NCBI RefSeq assembly: GCF_051967575.1
Contig: NZ_JBQCJW010000004.1
Span: 62,001 to 126,000 of the forward strand
Direction: 5' to 3'
Source: Solibacillus silvestris_B
GTDB lineage: Bacteria > Bacillota > Bacilli > Bacillales_A > Planococcaceae
DNA length: 64,000 bases
Part shown: positions 1-8,014 of the stretch, piece by piece
How the letters are laid out: every line of letters begins with the position of its first letter
How positions within the stretch are numbered: position 1 is the first letter of the stretch
Notes under the pieces: generated by a model
What the model saw: only the letters and a program-made list of their open reading frames with translations
What the model was told of the DNA's origin: nothing
Databases searched by the model: none
Translations under genes and position numbers: made by a program

Positions 1-237
1 CATGCGCTATATAAAAGCACCCGCTTGGAGGAGCTGGAGGACATTCAGGCAATTATCGCAACATTAAAGCCTGTCGACCAGAAGATCTTCATTATGAGGT
101 ATCTTCTCGATTTGGATACAGAGGATATTGCCCGTCAGTTGCAGATGACGAAATCGGCAATCGACAACCGGCTTTACAATGGGAGGAAAAAACTAAAAAA
201 AGCTCTAGGAGGCATTCCAATTGAAAAATCTATTTAA
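1..237 (+). CDS. RNA polymerase sigma factor, ECF type, C-terminal part
   Basis: The reading frame is open from base 1, so this is the 3' end of a gene that begins outside the window. The visible 78 residues form sigma region 4: a helix-turn-helix in which IARQLQMTKSAIDNRLYNGR is the likely -35 recognition helix region. The internal TTG at 25 has no ribosome site and is not a real start. The frame overlaps the next gene by 17 bases, so the two are translationally coupled, the usual arrangement of a sigma factor with its anti-sigma factor. The family call is firm; the regulon is unknown. Confidence 0.85.
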   Translation, partial: HALYKSTRLEELEDIQAIIATLKPVDQKIFIMRYLLDLDTEDIARQLQMTKSAIDNRLYNGRKKLKKALGGIPIEKSI

Positions 238-1303
238 ACACTTCAATGATATTGACATTGATGTATATGAGTTTGAGGAAGCGGATGTAACGGAATTTGA
301 AAAGGCGCAGTTTAAAAAAGACATGAAAAACCGAATATCGAAAACAAAATCGCGGAAATGGATGAAAGGCGCCGCAGCCGTCTGCCTGTCGCTCGGCATC
401 GGGGCTGCATCACTCGCGGGTTTGTCCTACACGACGTTTGCCCAGGAGATACCGATTGTCAACAGCATATTAAAGCTTTTCTCGGACAAGGAAGAGATAC
501 TGGCAGGCTATGAAGAACTGGCCGAGCGGCAGAATCTTACAGCGGAAAATAGCGGTGTCAAAATCACTGTAAATGAGAGTTTATTTGACAGCAAAGTGTT
601 TTTTGTCGGCTACCTTATTGAGACAGACAAAGATTTAGGTGAGACACCGCAGCTGACTACTGAATTTAAGGTGAATGGACAGGAACACGCCCTCTTTGAT
701 ACCGTGAATAGAATTGAAAAAGTCGGAGAAAATCAATATGCCGGCTTGACAAGTGCAATACTGCCGCTGACGGAATCATTGCAGGAGGCGGATTTCGAGT
801 TCCATATTAGCAAGCTTGCCAGCAGGGATGAAAAAGAATTTATAGAAGGAAACTGGAATTTTGAGGTTTACGCGAAGGCAACCGAAAATACGGTACAAAT
901 CGTAGAGCGGGAATCCGAAAAAGAGGATATGGGTATTCGATTGGATAAAGTCACATATACACCGATTTCCTTTATGGTCAATTTCAAGGAAAATGTAAAA
1001 AATAAACTTCTTCAGGAAAAATGGGACTTTGTCGTATCGGGCTTTAAAGTGACAGACGATTTAGGAAATACGTACAGATCGAGAATGAATGGCGGTATAG
1101 GTGAACTGCCAGGCGATCTGGAATACATGTTCACCTATGAAAAACTGCATCCGGATGCCAAAACTCTCACGTTTACCCCGTTCTTTGATTTGATGGAAGC
1201 AGATGAGGTGCAGGAAAACGGCGTTCTGTTCCGCGACTATGACAGCAACGCACCAAAGGAAACAATGATGCTTGACGATATCATTATAGAAATCCCAAAA
1301 TAA
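221..1303 (+). CDS. DUF4179 protein, probable membrane anti-sigma factor
   Basis: 360 residues from a TTG start, chosen because AGGAGG lies 8 bases upstream (207-212). A cytoplasmic N-terminal segment of about 46 residues is followed by one membrane helix (about 49-72, GAAAVCLSLGIGAASLAG) and a long extracytoplasmic domain. This is the architecture of DUF4179 proteins, which usually follow ECF sigma genes. By inference the N-terminal segment holds the upstream sigma factor at the membrane and the outer domain senses an envelope signal. The gene overlaps the sigma gene and ends at a strong bidirectional terminator. The inducing signal cannot be read from sequence. Confidence 0.75.
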   Translation: MKNLFKHFNDIDIDVYEFEEADVTEFEKAQFKKDMKNRISKTKSRKWMKGAAAVCLSLGIGAASLAGLSYTTFAQEIPIVNSILKLFSDKEEILAGYEELAERQNLTAENSGVKITVNESLFDSKVFFVGYLIETDKDLGETPQLTTEFKVNGQEHALFDTVNRIEKVGENQYAGLTSAILPLTESLQEADFEFHISKLASRDEKEFIEGNWNFEVYAKATENTVQIVERESEKEDMGIRLDKVTYTPISFMVNFKENVKNKLLQEKWDFVVSGFKVTDDLGNTYRSRMNGGIGELPGDLEYMFTYEKLHPDAKTLTFTPFFDLMEADEVQENGVLFRDYDSNAPKETMMLDDIIIEIPK

Positions 1304-1319
1304 TAGAACGCCGAAAGCA

Positions 1320-1366
1320 AAAACGCAAGAACATTGTCGCTTCAATTCAATGTTCTTGCGTTTTGT
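1320..1366. terminator. Bidirectional terminator between anti-sigma gene and topB
   Basis: A 16-bp perfect stem (arms 1321-1336 and 1348-1363, AAACGCAAGAACATTG and complement) is flanked by A-rich and T-rich runs, so it can serve both converging genes. Confidence 0.85.
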
Positions 1367-1381
1367 TGTCTATTCAAATGA

Positions 1382-3568
1382 TTAATCAAATTTCATGCCT
1401 TTCAATAAATCCGCAAACGCGTTATTGATCGGCTCCGCTTCTTTTTCTTGCTCTTTCAAATACTTTTGGACGGTGCGTTTATCCACTTTACCGCCGCCTT
1501 CTTTTTTGCGGCGCGCTTCGAATGCGGATAATTTTTCGCGGTAGCCGCATTGGCATACGAAAATTTGTCCATCGCCTTGTCCATGCAATTCCAGCTTTTT
1601 CTTGCATTGCGGACATCGGGCGTTCGTTACGCGTGAGACATTTTTGCGGTGGCCGCATTCACGGTCCTGGCATACGAGCATTTTACCTTTTTTGCCGTTC
1701 ACTTCCAGCATCGGCTTTCCGCAATCCGGACAGGACTTTGTCGAGATGTTGTCATGCTTGAATTTTTTGTCGCTGTTTTTAATGTCCGAAACGATCGCTT
1801 TAGTATGCTGCTTCATTTCATTTATGAACATATCCTTTTTCAGCTTGCCTTTAGCAATTTGCTCGAGCTTTTGCTCCCACTGTGCCGTCGTTTCAGGCGA
1901 TTTCAGTTCATTCGGCACCAAGTCCAGCAGCTGGCGGCCCTTTGACGTAATGTGAATATCTTTTCCGCGCTTTTCAATAAGGAAGGAATTGAATAATTTG
2001 TCGATAATATCCGCACGTGTCGCGACTGTTCCTAATCCGCCCGTTGATTTCAGCGTATCGGCAAGTTCCTTATTTTGTGTGTTCATATACTTCATCGGGT
2101 TTTCCATCGCCGATAGCAATGTTGCCTCCGTGAAGCGAGCAGGCGGTTTTGTTTGCCCGGACGTTTGTGCAAGTAAATTCACTTTTAATACTTGCCCTTT
2201 TTCAAGCCGCGGCAATAATTGCTCCTTCACATCATCATGTGGTTCCTCTTCATCAAAACGATTCGAGTAAACTTCCTTCCATCCGGCAGAAAGAACCGTT
2301 TTGCCGCGCGCGATAAACTTCTCTTTCCCGATTTGGGCTTGTACCGTCAATTGCTCAAATTCATATGCCGGGAAAAGGACAGCCAAGAAACGCTTTACAA
2401 CCAAATCGTAAATTTTGCGCTCTTTGTCGTTGAAGTTCGCGAAATTCACATATTCTTCAGTCGGAATGATGGCATGATGATCCGACACTTTGCTGTCGTC
2501 GACAAATGATTTATTCGCTTTGACCGGCTTTGTCAATACTTTGTTCGCCAAAGAACGGTACTCTCCAACACCGCAAGCTTTTAGACGCTCCGGCAATGTG
2601 CCGACGATATCTGATGAAAGATAGCGCGAATCGGTACGCGGATATGTGAGCACTTTATGCGACTCATACAGCTTTTGCATAATGTTCAGCGTTTCTTTCG
2701 CCGAGTAGCCGAACATTTTATTTGCATCACGCTGCAATTCCGTCAAATCATAAAGCCCTGGTGAGAAAGATTTTTTCGGTTTGCGTTCAACATCGATCAC
2801 TTTCGCGTCCTGCTTATCTAAAGCATGAACGATTTGATCGATTTTTTCTTTATTGAAGCTGCGGGAATTGCCGTTAGCATCTTGCCATGTCAATTTTAAT
2901 TCCTTTGTCTGTGCCTCGATGCCGTAATAGGTTTGTGCCTTGAAATGTTTAATTTCATCTTCGCGTGCGGCTACCATTGCGACAACAGGAGTTTGGACGC
3001 GTCCTGTATTTAGCTGTGCATTGAATTTCGTCGATAGTGCACGGCTTGCATTCAGTCCAATATACCAATCGGCCTCGCTTCGGGCAACCGCCGCATAATA
3101 CAAATCTTCATATGCTTTGCCTGGCTTTAAATTTGCAAAGCCCTCTTTAATCGCTTTATCGGTAACCGACGAAATCCACAGACGCTTTATCGGCTTGTTC
3201 ACCTTTGCGCGGTCAATAATCCAGCGCGCAACAAGCTCCCCTTCACGGCCCGCATCTGTCGCGATGATGATTTCATTCACATCATTTCGCGTAAGCTGGG
3301 ATTTGACCGCGTTGTATTGTTTGCTTGTCTGCTTGATCGTCGTCAGTTTCAGACGCTCCGGCAACATCGGCAAGTCCTCTAAACTCCACTTTTTATATTT
3401 TTCGTCATAGCTTTCCGGATCCGCGAGTGTCACCAGATGCCCCAGCGCCCAAGTGACGATGTATTTGTCCCCTTCCATAAAGCCATTTCCTTTTTTATGA
3501 CACTTCAGCACATTGGCAATATCGCGCGCGACTGAAGGTTTTTCTGCTAATACTAAGCTTTTAGCCAT
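1382..3568 (-). CDS. topB: DNA topoisomerase III
   Basis: 728 residues of a type IA topoisomerase, which passes single strands through a transient break to resolve recombination and replication intermediates. The N-terminal Toprim domain shows VLAEKPS and the acidic ATDAGREGE motif; the catalytic tyrosine lies in VLTYPRTDSR (about Tyr-309). The C-terminal tail carries two cysteine clusters (CPDCGKP...CQDRECG and CPQCKKK...CQCG) that look like zinc ribbons. The frame extends 15 codons further upstream, but ATG at 3568 is preferred because AAAGGA sits 8 bases before it. Monocistronic, ending at the shared terminator. Confidence 0.95.
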   Translation of the reverse strand: MAKSLVLAEKPSVARDIANVLKCHKKGNGFMEGDKYIVTWALGHLVTLADPESYDEKYKKWSLEDLPMLPERLKLTTIKQTSKQYNAVKSQLTRNDVNEIIIATDAGREGELVARWIIDRAKVNKPIKRLWISSVTDKAIKEGFANLKPGKAYEDLYYAAVARSEADWYIGLNASRALSTKFNAQLNTGRVQTPVVAMVAAREDEIKHFKAQTYYGIEAQTKELKLTWQDANGNSRSFNKEKIDQIVHALDKQDAKVIDVERKPKKSFSPGLYDLTELQRDANKMFGYSAKETLNIMQKLYESHKVLTYPRTDSRYLSSDIVGTLPERLKACGVGEYRSLANKVLTKPVKANKSFVDDSKVSDHHAIIPTEEYVNFANFNDKERKIYDLVVKRFLAVLFPAYEFEQLTVQAQIGKEKFIARGKTVLSAGWKEVYSNRFDEEEPHDDVKEQLLPRLEKGQVLKVNLLAQTSGQTKPPARFTEATLLSAMENPMKYMNTQNKELADTLKSTGGLGTVATRADIIDKLFNSFLIEKRGKDIHITSKGRQLLDLVPNELKSPETTAQWEQKLEQIAKGKLKKDMFINEMKQHTKAIVSDIKNSDKKFKHDNISTKSCPDCGKPMLEVNGKKGKMLVCQDRECGHRKNVSRVTNARCPQCKKKLELHGQGDGQIFVCQCGYREKLSAFEARRKKEGGGKVDKRTVQKYLKEQEKEAEPINNAFADLLKGMKFD

Positions 3569-3753
3569 ACAATTCATCCTTTCAAAAATCCTTGTGTTTA
3601 CTATAGCACACATAAAATAAATAAATCCCCCTCCACCTTTTTTAAAAGTGGATTGGCTATTTCTTTGAAGAATGCATCTTGCGCAAACGTTTGCGATAAT
3701 ATCGCACCTTATAGATTACAGTAATAACTTTAATTCCCTATCCATAAATAATA

Positions 3754-3783
3754 GAGCCATTAGCAAAATACTGCTAATGGCTC
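3754..3783 (-). terminator. Terminator of the chemoreceptor gene
   Basis: A 12-bp perfect stem (GAGCCATTAGCA, 6-base loop) lies just beyond the stop codon of the minus-strand chemoreceptor and is followed on that strand by a T-rich run. Confidence 0.8.
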
Positions 3784-3790
3784 CTCTTCA

Positions 3791-5473
3791 TTATAGTTTA
3801 AAGTGGCTCACTTCATGCTGTAGCTGTTCGGCTAATTCAGATAGTGAATACGCATTGTGCGAAATTTCTTCTGTAGCGGCCAATTGTTCCTCTGTTGCTG
3901 CGCTTGTGTCGCTTGCTGTGTCGGCTGTTCTTGCCGCAAGTTCTTGAACATGCTTCACGCTGTCTGTTACTGAACCGGTCATTGCCTGGATTTCCTCTAC
4001 CGCTGCAGACACGGATTCCACACGATAGACAACTTCGCCGATACCTGTTTCGATGCTGTGGAATACACGTAATGACTCCGAAGTTTTTTCCATCCCTTCA
4101 TCAACCTTCACGCCGCCTTCAACGATTGTTTTAGTCGCATCATTGGAAGTTTGCTGAATTTGCTGCACCATATTGCCAATTTTCGTCGCCGAATTTTTTG
4201 ACTGCTCGGCCAACTTCCGTACTTCCTCTGCTACGACAGCAAAGCCCTTCCCATGCTCTCCTGCACGCGCTGCTTCAATTGCGGCATTTAATGCCAACAG
4301 ATTCGTCTGGTCCGCAATATCTGTAATAATGCTCGTAATGTTTTGAATGCTATTCGAATGCTGTGCCATCGTATGCATCATAGTCGTTGTATCTTTAAAT
4401 GTATCGTGAATCGTTTCCATTTGATCCACCACATTTTGGATTGACATCGCGCCTTGGTCAATTAATTCTTTAACATCTGTCGTAGCATACAGCATTTGTT
4501 CATTATCACCAGAAATTTGATCAATGCTCGTACGCAGCTCGTTCATTGAAACGATTGATGCGTCCATGTAACGCGATTGCTCTGTACTTGTATTCAGCTG
4601 ATGTTCTGCTGATTTTGCTACCATTTGCGAAGATGCCAGGCTTTGTTGCGAGCTTGCTGAAAGTTCCTCCGCATTTGCAGCCACTTGCATCGATGAATCA
4701 TTGACATTCGATACGATATTCCGCAAGTCTGCCAGCATCGCATTAAAGCTTTGCCCCATCACGCCGATTTCATCTTTGTTCTTGATTTGCAAAGGCTGCA
4801 TAGCTAAATTCCCCTTGGCAATTTCCTCGAGCGCATTTGTCATTTTGCCTACGGGCTTCGAAATATGGCGGCTCATGTAAGCTGAAAGTATTAACGCTAA
4901 TACAATTGAAAGAAGAGTAAATGCAATCATAAATGCGATGGCACTGCTTTGGTATTTATCGATTTCTGCGCGTGTTTTTGCAATATTTCCGTTTTGAACA
5001 TCGATAATTTGATAAATGATTTCCAATATTTCATTGTTCAAGCTTGTTGACGCTGCTTGATGCACAGATATGTCCTGCCCTTTGCTCTTCAAATCCAAAA
5101 TTAATTCATTGGATTCGAACAATTGCACCGTTTTAACTTTTAGATCTTCCAATAATTTAAGGGAAGCCTCATCTTTGCTTAATTCGATCAATCCCCGTGC
5201 CGCAACTGACCCATTTTCAATCTCTTGGTCAATCTCTTGTTTTGCTGTTTCTTTATTTGTTGCAACATACTCCAATAATCGGGTTGCCATGTCCTTTTGG
5301 GCAACTTCCAAATCGCGCGCATAATTAATGCGTTCCACATCTTTGTCTAAAATTTTATCATAGCGACTTTTAACGTTTTCTATAGATAATGAACCGATTA
5401 TATTAATTAAAAGAATCAATACAATGGACACAGAAAATGATAACCATAACTTTTTTGATATTGAACGTTTCAA
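3791..5473 (-). CDS. Methyl-accepting chemotaxis protein, four-helix-bundle sensor
   Basis: 560 residues. A first membrane helix at about 9-29 is followed by a roughly 150-residue extracytoplasmic helical segment of 4HB_MCP type, a second membrane helix at about 178-200, a HAMP domain and the cytoplasmic signalling domain. The hairpin tip shows NLLALNAAIEAARAGEHGKG, the CheA/CheW contact signature. There is no C-terminal CheR pentapeptide. The predicted role is to control CheA from the membrane; the ligand is unknown. Single-gene unit with its own terminator. A second receptor with a different sensor lies at 57032-59005. Confidence 0.93.
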   Translation of the reverse strand: MKRSISKKLWLSFSVSIVLILLINIIGSLSIENVKSRYDKILDKDVERINYARDLEVAQKDMATRLLEYVATNKETAKQEIDQEIENGSVAARGLIELSKDEASLKLLEDLKVKTVQLFESNELILDLKSKGQDISVHQAASTSLNNEILEIIYQIIDVQNGNIAKTRAEIDKYQSSAIAFMIAFTLLSIVLALILSAYMSRHISKPVGKMTNALEEIAKGNLAMQPLQIKNKDEIGVMGQSFNAMLADLRNIVSNVNDSSMQVAANAEELSASSQQSLASSQMVAKSAEHQLNTSTEQSRYMDASIVSMNELRTSIDQISGDNEQMLYATTDVKELIDQGAMSIQNVVDQMETIHDTFKDTTTMMHTMAQHSNSIQNITSIITDIADQTNLLALNAAIEAARAGEHGKGFAVVAEEVRKLAEQSKNSATKIGNMVQQIQQTSNDATKTIVEGGVKVDEGMEKTSESLRVFHSIETGIGEVVYRVESVSAAVEEIQAMTGSVTDSVKHVQELAARTADTASDTSAATEEQLAATEEISHNAYSLSELAEQLQHEVSHFKL

Positions 5474-5802
5474 AATATATTTCTCCTTAAAATAATAGTT
5501 TTTTATTTACTTAGAAATTATATACAATATTTAGGCAATAAGTCATCATAATTTTAATGATAAATTTAAATATTTTTAGCTGAAATTAACCATTTATTTA
5601 GAATGAAAGTAAATAGCATGAATGTTTATAAGCAGCTCGAAGGTAATTTTTAAATTAAAAAGTCCATATAGCTTTCATAAAAATTTTGGCATTTTTATAA
5701 ATGCACATGCTACAATATAATAAAATCTGGAAATAAAAACCGCTCTATTCCTTCATTTGTACGAAAAGTCAAAAATTTTCTTATCTTTCCGAGAAATTTT
5801 TG
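5474..5802. other. AT-rich intergenic stretch upstream of the cold-shock gene
   Basis: About 330 very AT-rich bases between the start of the minus-strand chemoreceptor and the cold-shock promoter. I see no coding frame, repeat or stable hairpin. It presumably holds the chemoreceptor promoter, which I could not place. Confidence 0.5.
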
Positions 5803-5831
5803 TAGACAGTTGGATAAAGTTGTTATACAAT
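5803..5831 (+). promoter_or_regulatory. Sigma-A promoter of the cold-shock gene
   Basis: TAGACA (5803-5808), a 17-base spacer and TACAAT (5826-5831) each match consensus at 5 of 6 positions. Transcription should start near 5838, leaving a leader of about 130 bases before the start codon. Confidence 0.65.
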
Positions 5832-5865
5832 AAGAATAATTAAATTGCTTAAGCTGTTTACGATT

Positions 5866-5919
5866 AATTCACATATTAAAAAAGTGAACGTGTACGCTCC
5901 CTTTTTTAATGTGTGAATT
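5866..5919 (+). promoter_or_regulatory. Long hairpin followed by T-run in the cold-shock leader
   Basis: Arms 5866-5884 and 5901-5919 pair over 19 bases with a single G-U, closing a 16-base loop. A run of T follows directly (5917-5923). This has the form of an intrinsic terminator placed inside the 5' leader, about 50 bases before the start codon, so it may act as an attenuator or cold-responsive leader. The pairing is seen; the function is inferred. Confidence 0.55.
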
Positions 5920-5971
5920 TTTTTATACATTTAGCAATTCAATTAATTAATTTTTTTGGAGGTTTTCTCTC

Positions 5972-6172
5972 ATGCAACAAGGTACAGTAAAATGGTTTAA
6001 CTCAGAAAAAGGTTTCGGTTTCATCGAAGTTGAAGGCGGTAACGATGTATTCGTACACTTCTCAGCTATCCAAGGCGAAGGTTTCAAAACTTTAGACGAA
6101 GGTCAAAAAGTTGAATTCGACGTTGAAGAAGGCAACCGTGGCCCACAAGCTACTAACGTAGTAAAACTTTAA
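5972..6172 (+). CDS. Cold-shock protein, CspA family
   Basis: 66 residues, full length for a Csp: one cold-shock domain with RNP1-like KGFGFIEVEG and RNP2-like VFVHFSAI, which bind single-stranded RNA and DNA. The start has GGAGG 9 bases upstream. It is expected to melt RNA secondary structure and aid translation at low temperature. Codon choice is very regular and the gene has its own promoter, a structured leader and a terminator, all typical of a highly expressed Csp. Which paralogue it is (CspB, CspC or CspD) cannot be told from sequence alone. Confidence 0.95.
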   Translation: MQQGTVKWFNSEKGFGFIEVEGGNDVFVHFSAIQGEGFKTLDEGQKVEFDVEEGNRGPQATNVVKL

Positions 6173-6205
6173 TTTTAACGAATTAAGTTCATATAGTTAG
6201 TTGCA

Positions 6206-6239
6206 AGAAGCATGCTCTAATCCGAGTATGCTTCTTTTT
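6206..6239 (+). terminator. Terminator of the cold-shock gene
   Basis: A 12-bp stem AGAAGCATGCTC with a 6-base loop is followed by a T-run. Confidence 0.85.
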
Positions 6240-6258
6240 GTAGATTCATAATTGACAT

Positions 6259-6303
6259 AAAACAGCTTTGCCGAAAGTCAATCCTTTCAGCAAAGCTGTT
6301 TTT
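6259..6303. terminator. Terminator of the ABC-2 exporter operon
   Basis: AAAACAGCTTTGC pairs with its complement around an inner CGAAAG/CTTTCA stem. A/T runs flank both sides, so it can act in both directions; its main client is the minus-strand permease gene. Confidence 0.8.
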
Positions 6304-6312
6304 CATTATTCG

Positions 6313-7023
6313 CTATTCATCTTTCGTGCGTTTTTTAAATAGTGCGACCGATAATAATACAGCGATGATCGTCCATACACCGATGACCGCCAACGGACCG
6401 ATTAACTGTGTAAATTCGGCATTTGCTTCTGCCTGCTCGGCCAACTGCAATAATTGAGTACTCGGCAGCCATTCTACGATTTTATATAAGAGATGGTTTT
6501 CTCCTAAAGCTATTGCCATTGGACCGAATGTGAAAATAATCATTATCGGCAATACCGCCAATGAGGCTTCCATAATTGACTTCGTATATAGCCCGCAAAT
6601 TGTACCAAGTGCCAAATAAAATACCGTTGAAACGGCCAATGCTAATGCCACAGGCGTTATTTGACTTGGCATATAACCTACTAAGTAAGACGAAACGAAT
6701 AAAATAACTGCAGTTGTAATAAAAACCAATAAGCTTTTCCCTAGTAGAATATCCGCTGTCGAAGCAGGGGACATCATTAGCCCGCGCAATGTATTACGCT
6801 CTTTTTCTTCCGCAATCAAGCATGCTTGAATATACGCCGTCACCATCGAGAAAGTCATGTTTAACGGCAAAAAGTACATATCTATCGAACCTGCACCGAC
6901 ACGCCCATAAAATAAAGCGAGGATAATCGGTGTCAATATGACAGATGATACTGCATAATTTCGCGAAAATTCTTTATAGTCTTTCATAAAGATTGCCTGA
7001 ATTCGTTTAATTGAAATATTCAT
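6313..7023 (-). CDS. ABC-2 type exporter permease
   Basis: 236 residues with about six membrane helices, beginning with a cytoplasmic stretch (IFMKDYKEFSRNYAVSS) and containing the conserved EEKERNTLRGLMMSPAS loop typical of ABC-2 permeases. It partners the ATPase encoded just upstream, whose stop it overlaps by 4 bases (ATGA), so the two are coupled. The substrate is not evident; related systems export lantibiotics, antibiotics or sodium. Control is probably by the LytTR regulator encoded upstream on the same strand. Confidence 0.85.
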   Translation of the reverse strand: MNISIKRIQAIFMKDYKEFSRNYAVSSVILTPIILALFYGRVGAGSIDMYFLPLNMTFSMVTAYIQACLIAEEKERNTLRGLMMSPASTADILLGKSLLVFITTAVILFVSSYLVGYMPSQITPVALALAVSTVFYLALGTICGLYTKSIMEASLAVLPIMIIFTFGPMAIALGENHLLYKIVEWLPSTQLLQLAEQAEANAEFTQLIGPLAVIGVWTIIAVLLSVALFKKRTKDE

Positions 7024-7871
7024 TTTAAATCACTCCCTGTTAATTGTACGAAAATATCGCCTAATGTTGGTTCGTTCGAATACATGCGCGACACACGCGA
7101 TGCTTTCATCCATTCCATTACTTGAGTTGCCCCCTGCTCGCCGTTATGAACGACATGCTGCTCCCCATTTTCCAGCTCGATAGTGAATGATTGGTCACTG
7201 TACTTTGTCTTTAAAGCTGCCGGCGAGTCAATCTCGCGGATTTCTCCTTTATGCAAGAATGCAATGCGGTCACATAGCAATTCCGCCTCCGCCATATTAT
7301 GTGTCGTCAAAAAGATCGTCGTGCCCAATTCATTCAATTGACGAAGGCCGTTATAAATATGCTGGGCATTTACTGGGTCCAATGCTGATGTAGGTTCATC
7401 CAAAAAAAGCAATGGCGGCTTATGCATAATCGTACGCGCCAAAATGACGCGCTGCATCATTCCTTTAGAAAGCTGGTTCACTCTTTTTTTGCGATCCTTT
7501 TGCAGATTAACAAATGCTAAAGCTTCTTCCACCGTGCTTTCCGGTAAGTTGTATAAATGACAATACAGCAATAAATTTTCTTCAATAGATAGGCGTTGGT
7601 ACAATCCGCTGTTGTCCGTCAAAATTCCAAACTTTTCCTTATTTTTCACTTTACTCATTTCGGCGGCAGGCTGTGCAAAAACGAAAGCTTGGCCGTTTGT
7701 CTGTGTCAATTGAGCTGTTAATATTTTAATTGTCGTCGTTTTTCCGGAACCGCTTGGACCAAGGAAACCGAAAATTTCCCCCTTTTTAATAGAAAAGGAT
7801 ACATTTTTCAACGCTTCTTCCTTTCCGAACTTCATTTGCAAGTTTTGTACTTCTATAATGGCTTTCATCAT
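7020..7871 (-). CDS. ABC transporter ATP-binding protein
   Basis: 283 residues: Walker A GPSGSGKTT (38-46), a degenerate signature LSKGMMQR (134-141), Walker B LLFLDEP (154-160) and the H-loop histidine in LTTHNMAEAE (191). The C-terminal 60-residue extension is common in the CcmA/DrrA-like exporter ATPases. AGGGAGGAAATA precedes the double ATG start. It energises the overlapping ABC-2 permease. The promoter upstream has a good -10 but a poor -35 and carries two LytTR-like sites, which fits activator-dependent expression. Confidence 0.93.
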   Translation of the reverse strand: MMKAIIEVQNLQMKFGKEEALKNVSFSIKKGEIFGFLGPSGSGKTTTIKILTAQLTQTNGQAFVFAQPAAEMSKVKNKEKFGILTDNSGLYQRLSIEENLLLYCHLYNLPESTVEEALAFVNLQKDRKKRVNQLSKGMMQRVILARTIMHKPPLLFLDEPTSALDPVNAQHIYNGLRQLNELGTTIFLTTHNMAEAELLCDRIAFLHKGEIREIDSPAALKTKYSDQSFTIELENGEQHVVHNGEQGATQVMEWMKASRVSRMYSNEPTLGDIFVQLTGSDLK

Positions 7872-7928
7872 TATTTCCTCCCTTGAATCGGTGTTACCTT
7901 AAATTTAAAGGAGAACCAGTACGGTCGC

Positions 7929-7934
7929 ATTATA
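7929..7934 (-). promoter_or_regulatory. -10 element of the ABC exporter operon
   Basis: On the minus strand this reads TATAAT. No recognisable TTGACA-like hexamer lies 16-18 bases upstream, so the promoter probably needs an activator. Predicted leader is about 50 bases. Confidence 0.5.
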
Positions 7935-7942
7935 TTAACGGT
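7934..7942 (-). promoter_or_regulatory. Putative LytTR binding site, proximal
   Basis: On the minus strand ACCGTTAAT fits the LytTR half-site form [TA][AC][CA]GTTN[AG][TG] and abuts the TATAAT -10 box. A second site lies 48 bases upstream. The two are not at the classical 12-base spacing, so this is a candidate only. Confidence 0.4.
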
Positions 7943-7981
7943 GAATTGTCGCTTTTTGGTGTTGTTTGGTGTTATAAAACG

Positions 7982-7990
7982 ATAAACGGT
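7982..7990 (-). promoter_or_regulatory. Putative LytTR binding site, distal
   Basis: On the minus strand ACCGTTTAT matches the LytTR half-site form at all positions. Between the two sites a direct repeat ACACCAAAC/AACACCAAA is also visible. Confidence 0.4.
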
Positions 7991-8014
7991 ACAACCTATT
8001 TCCCAGGAAATCTT

